Translations under genes and position numbers: made by a program | Shown: positions 1 through 7,805 of the stretch, piece after piece | How the letters are laid out: the number at the start of each line of letters is the position of its first letter | Numbering within the stretch: the first letter of the stretch is position 1 | Assembly: GCF_009765965.1 (NCBI RefSeq) | Contig: NZ_LMUL01000014.1 | Coordinates: 1,917,281 to 1,981,280 of the forward strand | Direction: 5' to 3' | From: Caulobacter sp. S45 | GTDB lineage: Bacteria; Pseudomonadota; Alphaproteobacteria; Caulobacterales; Caulobacteraceae | DNA length: 64,000 nucleotides | Notes under the pieces: model-generated | What the model was told of the DNA's origin: nothing | What the model saw: the letters and a program-made list of their open reading frames with translations, nothing else | Database searches by the model: none

Positions 1-2
1 AT

Positions 3-488
3 GATTTCCAGCTCGGCTATCGCACCGCCCAGGTCCAGAGCCTGTGGTTCCTGCTGAACCCGATGTTCTACGTCAAAGGCCAGTTCAACACCGACGACCG
101 CACCAACTTCTACACCATCGGCGCCGAGTGGCGTAAGCACCTGTTCCACACCAAGTTCTACGGCGATTTCGGCGTCGGCGGCTCCTACGTGGACGGGCTG
201 AACACCTATCCGGACGACTTCAATCCGAACGTACCGCTGCCCGCAAACGCCACGCCGGCCCAGATCCAGCGCTTCCAGTCGGACCTGCATGTCTACAACA
301 ACCGCAAGGCCATGGGTTCGGACTTCGTGTTCAATCCCAACTTCACCCTGGGCTACGACCTGACCCAGCATGTCGCCATCGAAGCCGCGTGGGAGCACTA
401 CAGCAACGCCGGCCTCGGCGGCCGCAATCCCGGCCTGGATAATTTCGGCGGCCGCGTCGTCTACAAATTCGGCAAGTCGGCTCAGTAG
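3..488 (+). CDS. PagL-type lipid A 3-O-deacylase, 3' part (5' end outside window)
   Basis: The reading frame is open from the first bases of the window and stops at 486-488, so the start lies upstream. The visible 161 residues look like an outer-membrane beta-barrel, with alternating aromatic and polar strands and an aromatic-rich C-terminus ending near VVYKFG. Near visible residues 131-140 there is an EHYSNAG...NPG segment. PagL/acyloxyacyl hydrolases (PF09411) carry a His-x-Ser catalytic pair in such a motif, so the His at 396-398 and the Ser at 402-404 are the likely catalytic residues. Those enzymes remove the 3-O acyl chain of lipid A at the outer membrane. The stop codon overlaps the purA GTG by one base, so the two genes are probably co-transcribed. 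Family assignment rests on this motif and the barrel pattern; the signal peptide cannot be checked. Confidence 0.7.
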   Translation, partial: DFQLGYRTAQVQSLWFLLNPMFYVKGQFNTDDRTNFYTIGAEWRKHLFHTKFYGDFGVGGSYVDGLNTYPDDFNPNVPLPANATPAQIQRFQSDLHVYNNRKAMGSDFVFNPNFTLGYDLTQHVAIEAAWEHYSNAGLGGRNPGLDNFGGRVVYKFGKSAQ

Positions 489-1777
489 TGGCCAACGTCG
501 CAGTCGTCGGCGCCCAATGGGGCGACGAGGGAAAAGGCAAGATCGTCGACTGGCTGTCCAGCCGGGCCGATGTCGTGGTCCGCTTCCAGGGCGGTCATAA
601 CGCCGGGCACACCCTGGTGGTGGGCGACCAGGTCTACAAGCTGTCGCTGCTGCCCTCGGGCGTAGTGCAAGGCAAGCCGTCGGTGATCGGCTCCGGCGTG
701 GTGGTCGATCCCTGGCACCTGCTGTCGGAGATCGAGAAGCTGGCCGGCCAGGGCGTGAAGATCACCCCCGACATCCTGATCCTGGCCGACAACGCCTCGC
801 TGATCCTGCCCATCCATCGCGACCTGGACCAGGCGCGCGAGAACGAGGCCGGCGCCAGCAAGATCGGCACCACCGGGCGCGGCATCGGCCCCGCCTACGA
901 GGACAAGGTGGGCCGTCGCGCCATCCGCGTCGCCGACCTGGCCGACCCGGCCGCGCTGGACGCCAAGCTGCCCCGCCTGCTCGCCCACCACCAGGCGCTG
1001 CGCCGCGGCCTGCACCTGGACGAAGTCGACGGCGAGGCGCTGAAGCAGAGCCTGCTGGAGATCGCGCCGAAAATCCTCGCCTACGCCCAACCCGCCTGGC
1101 GGGTGCTGGACACCGCGATCAAGGCCGGCAAGCGCATCCTGTTCGAAGGCGCCCAGGGCGCCCTGCTCGATGTCGACCACGGCACCTATCCCTATGTCAC
1201 CTCGTCCAACACCGCGGCTGGACAGGCGGCGGCGGGTTCCGGCGTCGGGCCGTCCTCGGTCGGCTACGTGCTGGGCATCGTCAAGGCCTACACCACCCGC
1301 GTCGGCTCAGGTCCCTTCCCGACCGAGCTGTTCGACGAGGTGGGAAACCACCTGGGCACGGTGGGCAAGGAGTTCGGCGTGGTCACCGGCCGAGCGCGCC
1401 GCTGCGGCTGGTTCGACGCGGTGCTGGTGCGCCAGACCATCGCCATCAACGGCATACACGGCATGGCGCTGACCAAGCTGGACGTGCTGGACGGCCTGCC
1501 GACGCTGAAGATCTGCATCGGCTATCGTATCGGCGACCGCGAAGTGGACTATCTGCCCGCCGGCCAGACCGACCAGGCCGCCGCCACCCCGATCTACGAG
1601 GAGCTGGAGGGCTGGAGCGAGAGCACCCACGGCGCCCGCTCGTGGAAGGACCTGCCCGCCGCCGCCATCAAGTACGTCCGCCGGATCGAGGAGCTGGTGG
1701 GCGCGCCCGTGGCGCTGCTGTCCACCGGCGCGGATCGGGAAGACACCATCCTCATGCGCGACCCCTTCGTCGGGTAG
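488..1777 (+). CDS. purA: Adenylosuccinate synthetase
   Basis: PurA condenses IMP with aspartate using GTP to give adenylosuccinate, the first committed step from IMP to AMP, in the cytosol. The 429 residues match the usual family length of about 430. The N-terminal GTP-binding loop reads WGDEGKGK at residues 11-18, with the catalytic Asp at 13, and is followed by GGHNAGHT with the conserved catalytic His. Family motifs such as [10 protein letters not shown] and [12 protein letters not shown] are also present. The start is a GTG at 488 that shares its G with the upstream TAG stop, which suggests translational coupling to the PagL-like gene. No riboswitch or PurR-like site is visible because the region immediately upstream is coding. 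Confidence 0.97.
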   Translation: MANVAVVGAQWGDEGKGKIVDWLSSRADVVVRFQGGHNAGHTLVVGDQVYKLSLLPSGVVQGKPSVIGSGVVVDPWHLLSEIEKLAGQGVKITPDILILADNASLILPIHRDLDQARENEAGASKIGTTGRGIGPAYEDKVGRRAIRVADLADPAALDAKLPRLLAHHQALRRGLHLDEVDGEALKQSLLEIAPKILAYAQPAWRVLDTAIKAGKRILFEGAQGALLDVDHGTYPYVTSSNTAAGQAAAGSGVGPSSVGYVLGIVKAYTTRVGSGPFPTELFDEVGNHLGTVGKEFGVVTGRARRCGWFDAVLVRQTIAINGIHGMALTKLDVLDGLPTLKICIGYRIGDREVDYLPAGQTDQAAATPIYEELEGWSESTHGARSWKDLPAAAIKYVRRIEELVGAPVALLSTGADREDTILMRDPFVG

Positions 1778-1798
1778 AGCCAGGCTAGGTTGAACAAA

Positions 1799-2356
1799 AT
1801 GCGCGCCGCTCCCCTCGTCATCGGCCTGTCGGTCGCCGCCGCCCTGACCCTGTCGGGGTGCGGGCCGAAGCAGCACGTGCAGTCCGCCTCGACGACCCAG
1901 TACATGAACAAGAACGCCAAGGCGCCGGGCATGGTCGTGCTGGCCTCGGGCCTGCAGTACAAGGTGATCCGCTCGGGTCCCGCCGACGGGCCGCACCCCG
2001 CCAAGGGCGACGAGATCAAGATCAACTACACGGGCTCGCTGATCGACGGCCAGGTGTTCGACTCCACCACCACCCGTGGCCAGCCCGCCGTGATGAAGCT
2101 GGACAACCTGGTGCCGGGCTGGATGGAGGCCCTGCCGAAGATGCGGCCGGGAGACGAGTGGCTGCTCTACGTGCCGCCCAAGCTCGGCTACGGCCCCGAC
2201 GGCCAGCCGCCGGTGATCCCGCCCGACAGCGTGCTGGTGTTCGACGTCAGCCTGATCGGCGTGCTGAAAACCGGCGAAAATGTGAAGATGGGCGGTGTTG
2301 CCCGGCCGCTGCACGCCGTTGCTGAAATATCGTCGAAATACCGCGCCAACACCTGA
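1799..2356 (+). CDS. FKBP-type peptidyl-prolyl cis-trans isomerase lipoprotein
   Basis: A lipoprotein signal ends in a lipobox L-S-G-C with Cys21 when the ATG at 1799 is used; a TTG three codons upstream (1790) is an alternative start. After about 30 linker residues comes an FKBP domain, with motifs such as LQYKVIRSG, DEIKINYTGSLIDGQVFDST, PGWMEALPKM and LGYGPDGQPPVIPPDSVLVFDV. This is the pattern of FkpA/Mip-like periplasmic proline isomerases that assist folding of envelope proteins. It starts about 20 bases after purA and may share its transcript. The C-terminus extends some 25 residues past the FKBP fold with no recognisable motif. Being a lipoprotein rather than a soluble periplasmic form is common in Alphaproteobacteria. 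Confidence 0.9.
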   Translation: MRAAPLVIGLSVAAALTLSGCGPKQHVQSASTTQYMNKNAKAPGMVVLASGLQYKVIRSGPADGPHPAKGDEIKINYTGSLIDGQVFDSTTTRGQPAVMKLDNLVPGWMEALPKMRPGDEWLLYVPPKLGYGPDGQPPVIPPDSVLVFDVSLIGVLKTGENVKMGGVARPLHAVAEISSKYRANT

Positions 2357-2393
2357 GGGCTACAGATCAGGTCGCCACTATTGGAGACCTGTC

Positions 2394-2933
2394 ATGAGAA
2401 CGTCCGTGCTGCTCGTCGCCGCAGCCGCTCTTGTCCTCGCCGCCGCGCCGGCCTTCGCCCAACCTGAAGCGCCCCAGCCGGGGATGGCGAACGGCCAGGG
2501 TCACGCCCATCACGGCGACCACATGGGCGGCGGCGAGTGGCGCGCCAAGTTCGCCGCCAAGCGCCAGCAACGGATGCAGGACCTGCACACCGTCCTGCGC
2601 ATCCGTCCCGAGCAGGACGGCGCCTGGCAGGCCTACCAGGCCGCGCTGACCCCGCCCGAGCACGCACGCGGCGAACGGATGCAGCAGCCTCAGGGCGCGC
2701 AGACCCCCCAGACCACGCCGCAGATGCTGGACCGCATGGCCGCCTGGCAGGCCAAGCGCGAACAGCGCATGGTCGCACGCACGGAAGCCACCAAGCGCTT
2801 CTACGCCGCCCTGTCGCCCGAGCAGCAGCAGACCTTCGACGCGCTGCGCCGCCTGGCGCGCGGACGCCGTGGCGGCTTCGGCGGTCGGGGCGGTCACGGC
2901 CGCATGGGCGGGATGGAACAGCGCCAGGGCTGA
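2394..2933 (+). CDS. Spy/CpxP-like periplasmic protein (LTXXQ family)
   Basis: The ATG at 2394 follows a GGAG ribosome-binding site at 2383-2386. It opens a clear signal peptide with the cleavage motif AFAQ, giving 179 residues in all. The mature protein is rich in Gln, Met, His and Arg and is predicted helical. It contains two helical stretches resembling LTXXQ repeats: RPEQDGAWQAYQAAL and LSPEQQQTFDALRRL. The C-terminus is a Gly/Arg/His-rich tail. Proteins of this family are small periplasmic chaperones or metal-stress sensors such as Spy, CpxP and ZraP. The His/Met content would suit metal binding, but that is inference. The gene stands alone, convergent with queG, and no two-component partner is nearby. 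Confidence 0.72.
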   Translation: MRTSVLLVAAAALVLAAAPAFAQPEAPQPGMANGQGHAHHGDHMGGGEWRAKFAAKRQQRMQDLHTVLRIRPEQDGAWQAYQAALTPPEHARGERMQQPQGAQTPQTTPQMLDRMAAWQAKREQRMVARTEATKRFYAALSPEQQQTFDALRRLARGRRGGFGGRGGHGRMGGMEQRQG

Positions 2934-2939
2934 GGCAAA

Positions 2940-3095
2940 GCACCCCTCCCTCTCGAAGGGGGAAGGGCGGGGATGGGGGTGAACCCGCACCGCTTACGGA
3001 TAAGCGCTCGAGGCGGGACCGTCTCATCGGTTCGTCCGGATGCGGCGGTGGCCACACCCTCACCCCGGCCCTCTCGCTTCGAGGGAGAGGGAGCC
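2940..3095. repeat. Dispersed-type intergenic repeat, terminator-like, between convergent genes
   Basis: The gap between two convergent genes contains C/T- and G/A-rich arms of the type often repeated in high-GC alphaproteobacterial intergenic regions. One arm lies around 2941-2977. A second, around 3057-3093, includes the inverted repeat CCCTCTC (3069-3075) and GAGAGGG (3085-3091). Together they could fold and end transcription from both sides. Copy number elsewhere in the genome cannot be seen here. Confidence 0.5.
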
Positions 3096-3124
3096 ACTTC
3101 GAAGCTTGAAGACGCCGCGTCCGG

Positions 3125-4300
3125 CTAAGACCGCCCCCACTCCGCCAGCACGTCCTCGTCGATCTCCTCGACGGGTCTTGCACCCGCCGCCGCCTGGAAC
3201 GCCGCCTTATCCAGCAGGCGTGACAGCGCCCAGACCGCAGCGCCGCGCACCATCGGCGAAGTGTCGTCCAGGCGCGCCCGCGCCACCTCGGCCAAGGCCG
3301 GCCGTCCCGAATTGCCCACCGCATACAACACGTTGCGCACGAAGCGGTCGCGCCCGACCCGCTTGACCGGCGATTTGGAGAACAGGACGCGGAACGCGGC
3401 GTCGTCCAGCGCCGCCAAATCCTCCAGGGCCGGAGATTTCAGCGCCTCGCGCGCATGGAAGGCGCCCTCGCGCGCGGTGGCGGCGAACTTGTTCCAGGGA
3501 CAGGCCGCCAGGCAGTCGTCGCAGCCATAGATCCGGTTGCCCATCGCCGCGCGGAACTCCACCGGGATCGGGCCGGCGTGCTCGATAGTCAGATACGAGA
3601 TGCAACGCCGCGCATCGATCTGGAACGGCGCGGGGAAGGCGTCCGTCGGGCAGGCGTCCAGGCAGGCCCGGCACGAACCGCAGGTCTCCGCCCCCGGCGC
3701 ATCGGGCGGCAGGTCGAGCGTGGTCAGAACGGCGCCTAGGAACAGCCAGGAGCCGAAGGTGCGCGACACCAGGTTGGTGTGCTTGCCCTGCCATCCGAGC
3801 CCCGCCAGTCCGGCCAGCGGCTTTTCCATCAGAGGCGCGGTGTCGACGAACACCTTGAGCTGGCAGCAGTATTGCTCGGCCATCCAGCGACCCAGCGCCT
3901 TCAGCCGCTTCTTGATCACCTCGTGATAGTCGTCGCCCTGAGCGTAGACCGAGATCGCCGCCCGGTCGGTTCGCCCCTGCCCTTCGCGCGGATCGGTCTC
4001 GGGCCCGTAGTTCAGACCGAGCACGATGGCCGAGCGCGCCTCGCCCCACATGGCGCGCGGGTGCACCCGGCGCTCCAGAGTGGTCTCCATCCAGGCCATG
4101 GTGCCGTGCCGCCCGTCGGCGACGAATTCCTCCAGCCGCTCGCCCGCGCTCCAGGGCGTGTCCAGGTCGGCGACGCCGAACGCTTCGAAGCCGAGCTCCA
4201 GCGCCTTGACGCGGATGGCGGCCTTGATCGCCTCGGCGGCGCCCTCCCCGTCCGCCTCCGCTCGATCCTGTGGAAGATCGAGTGGGCCGGTCTCAGTCAT
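3125..4300 (-). CDS. queG: Epoxyqueuosine reductase
   Basis: QueG reduces epoxyqueuosine to queuosine in the wobble position of tRNAs, using cobalamin and two [4Fe-4S] clusters, in the cytosol. At 391 residues it fits the family. Two ferredoxin-type clusters are visible: CGSCRACLDACP, then a Cys-containing segment and CDDCLAACPWN. The C-terminal part carries a HEAT-like repeat (SPMVRGAAVWALSRLL), as in longer QueG proteins. The start codon lies inside the 3' end of mtaB, an 8-base overlap, so dapF, mtaB and queG read as one leftward operon. The two downstream members are both tRNA-modification genes. Confidence 0.95.
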   Translation of the reverse strand: MTETGPLDLPQDRAEADGEGAAEAIKAAIRVKALELGFEAFGVADLDTPWSAGERLEEFVADGRHGTMAWMETTLERRVHPRAMWGEARSAIVLGLNYGPETDPREGQGRTDRAAISVYAQGDDYHEVIKKRLKALGRWMAEQYCCQLKVFVDTAPLMEKPLAGLAGLGWQGKHTNLVSRTFGSWLFLGAVLTTLDLPPDAPGAETCGSCRACLDACPTDAFPAPFQIDARRCISYLTIEHAGPIPVEFRAAMGNRIYGCDDCLAACPWNKFAATAREGAFHAREALKSPALEDLAALDDAAFRVLFSKSPVKRVGRDRFVRNVLYAVGNSGRPALAEVARARLDDTSPMVRGAAVWALSRLLDKAAFQAAAGARPVEEIDEDVLAEWGRS

Positions 4301-5585
4301 CGACGGTCACGCCGACGGCGCGTCCGCCCTCGTGGTCCATGATCCGTACGGAGACGATCTCGCCGGGGACGCCACGGTCGATCCTGATCTCGGTGAAGTC
4401 GGCGGCACGGGCCAGGCCCTCACGCTCCACCAGCGCCTCGACCGTGCGCCCGACCTGCCGCGCCAGGTGCCGGGTCAACGCCGCGGCGCCGGCCGCGCGC
4501 AGCCGTTCCGCGCGCACCTTGACCACCGCGCGCGGCAGTTCCGGCATCTTGGCCGCAGGCGTTCCCGGGCGGGGGCTGAAGGGGAAGACGTGCAGGTAGG
4601 CCAGCCCCGCGTCCTCGACCAGGGCCAGGGTGTTGGCGAACATCTCCTCGGTCTCGGTCGGGAAACCGGCGATCAGATCGGCGCCAAAGGCGGTGTCCGG
4701 CCGCACCGCGCGCACCAGAGCGACCAGGGCCAGGGCCTGCTCGCGGGTATGGCGGCGCTTCATCCGCTTGAGAATCATGTCGTCGCCCGACTGCAGCGAC
4801 AGGTGCAGATAGGGCGCCAGGCGCGGCTCCTCGGCCAGGCAGCGCAGCAGATCGGAATCGATCTCGGCCGCATCGATCGACGACAGGCGCAGGCGCGGCA
4901 GTTCGGGGACCAGTTTCAGCACCCGCGCGGTCAGCTGGCCCAGCGTCGGGCCGCCCGGCAGATCGGCGCCCCAGGAGGTCATGTCCACCCCGGTCAGCAC
5001 CACCTCCTTGTAGCCCTGGGCGGCGAGCCGGCGCACCCGATCCACCACCTCGCCGGCGGCGGCGGAGCGCGAGGGGCCGCGACCGTAGGGGATGATGCAG
5101 AAGGTGCAGCGGTGGTCGCAGCCGTTCTGCACCTCGACATAGGCGCGGGCCCGGTCGGTCAGCCCGTCGACCAGGTGGCCGGCGGTCTCGCGGATCGAGG
5201 CCATGTCGTCCACCCGCACGCGGGTCTCCAGCGCCGTGGCCGCATAGGCGCCGGGCGCGGACTTCAGCCCATTGCCCAGCACCGCGTCGACCTCGGTCAT
5301 GGCGGCGAAGGCGTCCGGGTCGATCTGGGCGGCGCAGCCGGTGACGATCAGCCGGGCGCCGGGACGTTCGCGCCGCGCCTTGCGGATGGCTTGGCGGGCC
5401 TGGCGCACCGCCTCGCCGGTGACCGCGCAGGTGTTGAAGATCACCGCATCGTCCAGCCCGTCGCTGAGCGCGCGGGCCTTAGCCTGCTCGCTCTCGTAGG
5501 CGTTCAGCCGGCAGCCGAAGGTGACCACCTCGACGCCGGACGCCTTTGCGCCGGGTCGGATCGGATCGGGGGCGAGGTCGCTCAT
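4293..5585 (-). CDS. mtaB: tRNA N6-threonylcarbamoyladenosine 37 methylthiotransferase
   Basis: This radical SAM methylthiotransferase converts t6A37 to ms2t6A37 in ANN-decoding tRNAs. The 430-residue protein has an N-terminal UPF0004 domain with three cluster cysteines (FGCRLN, NTCAVT, TGCAAQ). A radical SAM CxxxCxxC follows in the segment GCDHRCTFCIIPYGRG, with a TRAM-like C-terminus. The CRLNAYESE start of the domain favours MtaB over MiaB or RimO. The ATG at 5585-5583 overlaps the dapF stop as ATGA, so the two genes are translationally coupled. The frame stays open upstream through dapF in a different reading frame, but the family N-terminus fits only this ATG. Confidence 0.93.
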   Translation of the reverse strand: MSDLAPDPIRPGAKASGVEVVTFGCRLNAYESEQAKARALSDGLDDAVIFNTCAVTGEAVRQARQAIRKARRERPGARLIVTGCAAQIDPDAFAAMTEVDAVLGNGLKSAPGAYAATALETRVRVDDMASIRETAGHLVDGLTDRARAYVEVQNGCDHRCTFCIIPYGRGPSRSAAAGEVVDRVRRLAAQGYKEVVLTGVDMTSWGADLPGGPTLGQLTARVLKLVPELPRLRLSSIDAAEIDSDLLRCLAEEPRLAPYLHLSLQSGDDMILKRMKRRHTREQALALVALVRAVRPDTAFGADLIAGFPTETEEMFANTLALVEDAGLAYLHVFPFSPRPGTPAAKMPELPRAVVKVRAERLRAAGAAALTRHLARQVGRTVEALVEREGLARAADFTEIRIDRGVPGEIVSVRIMDHEGGRAVGVTVDD

Positions 5586-6409
5586 GGCAGGACGCCGGTG
5601 AACTCGACAGCGACGGGGCCGCTCATCAGCACGTGGCCGTCGTCCTCGCGCCAGTCGATCTTCAGGTCGCCGCCGTCGAGCGTCACCGTGGCGCGACGCT
5701 TGGCCAGGCCGCGCCGGCTGGCCGCCACCACCGCCGCGCAGGCGCCGGTGCCGCAGGCCTTGGTCTCGCCAGCTCCGCGCTCCCATACCCGGAGGCGGAT
5801 ACGGTCGGGCTCGCGGACCTCGCAGAAGCCGACGTTGACGCCCTCGGGGAACAGCAGGTGGTGCTCGATCATCGGGCCGACCTCGCGCACCGGCGCCAGC
5901 TCGGCGTTGGCGACGAAGAAGACCACATGGGGATTGCCCATGCTGACGCAGCCCGGCGTATGCAGGTGCGGGGCGTCGATCGGGCCGACCTGCAGCTCCA
6001 CGCCACGCGTGTCCATGTCCTCGGCCATCGGGATGTCGCGCCAGCCGAGCCCCGGCGCGCCCATGTCCACGGTCACCGCCCTCGGCCCCGCCGCCCAGGT
6101 GGTGAGCAGGCCCGCCAGGGTCTCGATGGTCGCGCGGCCGTCGCCCTTGGCCTGCATCAGCAGCCAGCCGACGCAGCGGGTGGCGTTGCCGCAAGCGGAA
6201 ACCTCGCTCCCGTCCGCGTTCCAGATACGCATGAAGGCGTCGGCGTTCGCGGTCGGTTCGATGGCGATGAGCTGGTCGCAGCCGATCCCGCTCTCGCGGT
6301 CGGCGATGGCGCGCACCTCTTCGGGCGTAGGGCGGAAGGGAGCGCCTCGGGCCTCGACCACGACGAAGTCGTTGCCGAGCCCGTTCATCTTCACAAACGA
6401 GCGGGACAT
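5582..6409 (-). CDS. dapF: Diaminopimelate epimerase
   Basis: DapF converts LL- to meso-diaminopimelate, for lysine and for peptidoglycan cross-linking. The 275 residues begin with the signature KMNGLGNDFVV. The two catalytic cysteines are in SACGNATRCVGW and KACGTGACAAVVA. It is the first gene of a leftward dapF-mtaB-queG operon and overlaps mtaB by 4 bases. Its promoter must lie in the 6410-6634 gap, which it shares with the rightward lpxC gene. Nothing is unusual in length or residues. Confidence 0.97.
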   Translation of the reverse strand: MSRSFVKMNGLGNDFVVVEARGAPFRPTPEEVRAIADRESGIGCDQLIAIEPTANADAFMRIWNADGSEVSACGNATRCVGWLLMQAKGDGRATIETLAGLLTTWAAGPRAVTVDMGAPGLGWRDIPMAEDMDTRGVELQVGPIDAPHLHTPGCVSMGNPHVVFFVANAELAPVREVGPMIEHHLLFPEGVNVGFCEVREPDRIRLRVWERGAGETKACGTGACAAVVAASRRGLAKRRATVTLDGGDLKIDWREDDGHVLMSGPVAVEFTGVLP

Positions 6410-6480
6410 TACGGACCAATATAGGCTACCCGCAGCGCAAAATCTCCGTGGCGTAGCGGCTAAGGTTTCGCCGTTGAAAT

Positions 6481-6497
6481 GTTACAGTTTTCGTAAC
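6481..6497. promoter_or_regulatory. Inverted repeat in the dapF/lpxC divergent promoter region
   Basis: GTTAC at 6481-6485 and GTAAC at 6493-6497 form a perfect 5-base dyad with a 7-base spacer. It sits in an AT-richer patch about 70 bases above dapF and 140 bases above lpxC. It could be an operator for a factor controlling either gene. No regulator can be named from this. Confidence 0.35.
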
Positions 6498-6557
6498 CTT
6501 TTCGCCGCAATTCCGCTCATCCGTGAAGGGAAATATTCCGAAACAGGAGTTGTGTTT

Positions 6558-6599
6558 ATGCGCCTGCGAAAGCCGCATAGACGAACGCTGGGGAGCTAG
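6558..6599 (+). CDS. Possible 13-residue leader peptide upstream of lpxC
   Basis: An ATG at 6558 is preceded by a strong AGGAG at 6545-6549 with 8-base spacing. It opens a short frame of 13 codons rich in Arg and basic residues (MRLRKPHRRTLGS) and stops at 6597-6599, about 35 bases before lpxC. The gene is too short to have a family. The good ribosome-binding site and the position suggest a translated leader that might influence lpxC expression, but this is inference. Confidence 0.35.
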   Translation: MRLRKPHRRTLGS

Positions 6600-6634
6600 A
6601 GGCGGCAGGACGGCCGTCTTGGGCAAAGGATGAT

Positions 6635-7534
6635 GTGTTGAACGAATTCCAGTTGCTGCAGCATACGCTCGCGGGTCCCGCGGTCTGCGCCGGGGTCGGC
6701 GTCCATAGCGGGAAGCGCGCCCGGATGGCGATCCGCCCCGCCGCCGCCAATGTCGGCGTCGTATTCGTCCGCAGCGATCTGACCGAAGCCGACAACCGCA
6801 TCCGCGTCGGCCCGAAGTCGGTGGCCCGCACCCAGCTCAACACCGAGATCGCCAACGCCTCGGGCGTCAGCCTCTCCACCATCGAACATCTGATGGCCGC
6901 CCTCACCGCGCTCGACATCGACAACGCCATCGTCGAGGTCGACGGCCCGGAAGTGCCGATCATGGACGGATCGGCCCTCCCCTTCATCCAGTTGCTGGAC
7001 CGCGCCGGCCGCAAGACCCAGGAAGCGCCCCGCGCCTATATCGAGGTGCTGGAGACCGTCGAGGTCCAGGACGGGGTCAAGTACGCCGCCCTGCATCCCA
7101 GCGACCGGTTCGAGATCGACGTGGAGATCGACTTCCCCTCCGCCGCCATCGGCCGCCAGCGCGTGATCATGCCGGTCACCGAGCGCAGCTTCCGCGACGA
7201 GCTGGCCTCGGCGCGCACCTTCGGCTTCATCCAGGAGGTCGAGGCCCTTCGCCGCGCCGGTCTCGCCCGCGGCGGTTCGATGGACAACGCCATCGTGCTC
7301 GACGGCGACGCCATCCTGAACCCCGAAGGCCTGCGCATGAAGGACGAGTTCGTGCGCCACAAGGCGCTGGACGCCATCGGCGACCTCTACGTCCTGGGCG
7401 CGCCCCTGCTCGGCCGGTTCGAGAGCCGCTACGGCGGCCACGCCCTGAACAACAAGCTGGTCCGCGCCTTCGCCGAACGCCGCGACGCCTGGCGCATGCG
7501 CACGCCCACCCAGGTGCTGGCCGAAGCGGTCTGA
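6635..7534 (+). CDS. lpxC: UDP-3-O-acyl-N-acetylglucosamine deacetylase
   Basis: LpxC is the zinc-dependent deacetylase that commits UDP-3-O-acyl-GlcNAc to lipid A synthesis, in the cytosol. The 299 residues include the zinc His in LSTIEHLMAAL, the HKALDAIGDLYVLG segment with the second zinc His and the Asp, and the closing GGHALNNKLVRA with the catalytic His. There is no upstream ATG in frame. The start is GTG 6635 or the adjacent TTG 6638, behind AAAGGA at 6625-6630, and a weak start codon may help keep levels low. The gene is monocistronic in layout and is followed by a repeat-rich gap. Confidence 0.96.
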   Translation: MLNEFQLLQHTLAGPAVCAGVGVHSGKRARMAIRPAAANVGVVFVRSDLTEADNRIRVGPKSVARTQLNTEIANASGVSLSTIEHLMAALTALDIDNAIVEVDGPEVPIMDGSALPFIQLLDRAGRKTQEAPRAYIEVLETVEVQDGVKYAALHPSDRFEIDVEIDFPSAAIGRQRVIMPVTERSFRDELASARTFGFIQEVEALRRAGLARGGSMDNAIVLDGDAILNPEGLRMKDEFVRHKALDAIGDLYVLGAPLLGRFESRYGGHALNNKLVRAFAERRDAWRMRTPTQVLAEAV

Positions 7535-7553
7535 GGCTGGACCGCAACGCGTG

Positions 7554-7673
7554 CTTCGAGACGCGCTCTTCCAGAGCGCTCCTCAGCATGACGAAGTCTG
7601 GGAAAGCTTCTAACGAGTCCTCGGCTCCACCTCCGCTCGTCATCCTGAGGAGCCCTGAAAGGGCGTCTCGAAG
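7554..7673. repeat. Long inverted repeat, dispersed intergenic type
   Basis: The left arm (7554-7594) starts CTTCGAGACGC and ends near CAGCATGACGA. The right arm (7637-7673) starts TCGTCATCCTGAGGAG and ends in GCGTCTCGAAG. The right arm is nearly the reverse complement of the left, with a loop of about 42 bases. Such pairs are typical of the non-coding palindromic repeats scattered through Caulobacterales and related genomes. Here it separates lpxC from bamD and could form a large RNA stem that ends lpxC transcription. Confidence 0.7.
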
Positions 7674-7805
7674 GATGCAGCGCCCTTCTGCGAAATCCCC
7701 TTGCCCCTGCGGCGCACGGTCGTTGGCGAAACGTTCCCGCCTAGGCTACAAGGCCTCTAAGTACGGGTGGCTCGCGACCGCGTCTTTCCAAGGGAACTGA
7801 GCAAG

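Noticed and set aside
4026-6599. 857-codon open frame on the plus strand across queG, mtaB and dapF
   Set aside because: It is antisense to three well-recognised genes, its translation is low-complexity Arg/Ser/Ala, and long antisense frames are expected at this GC content.
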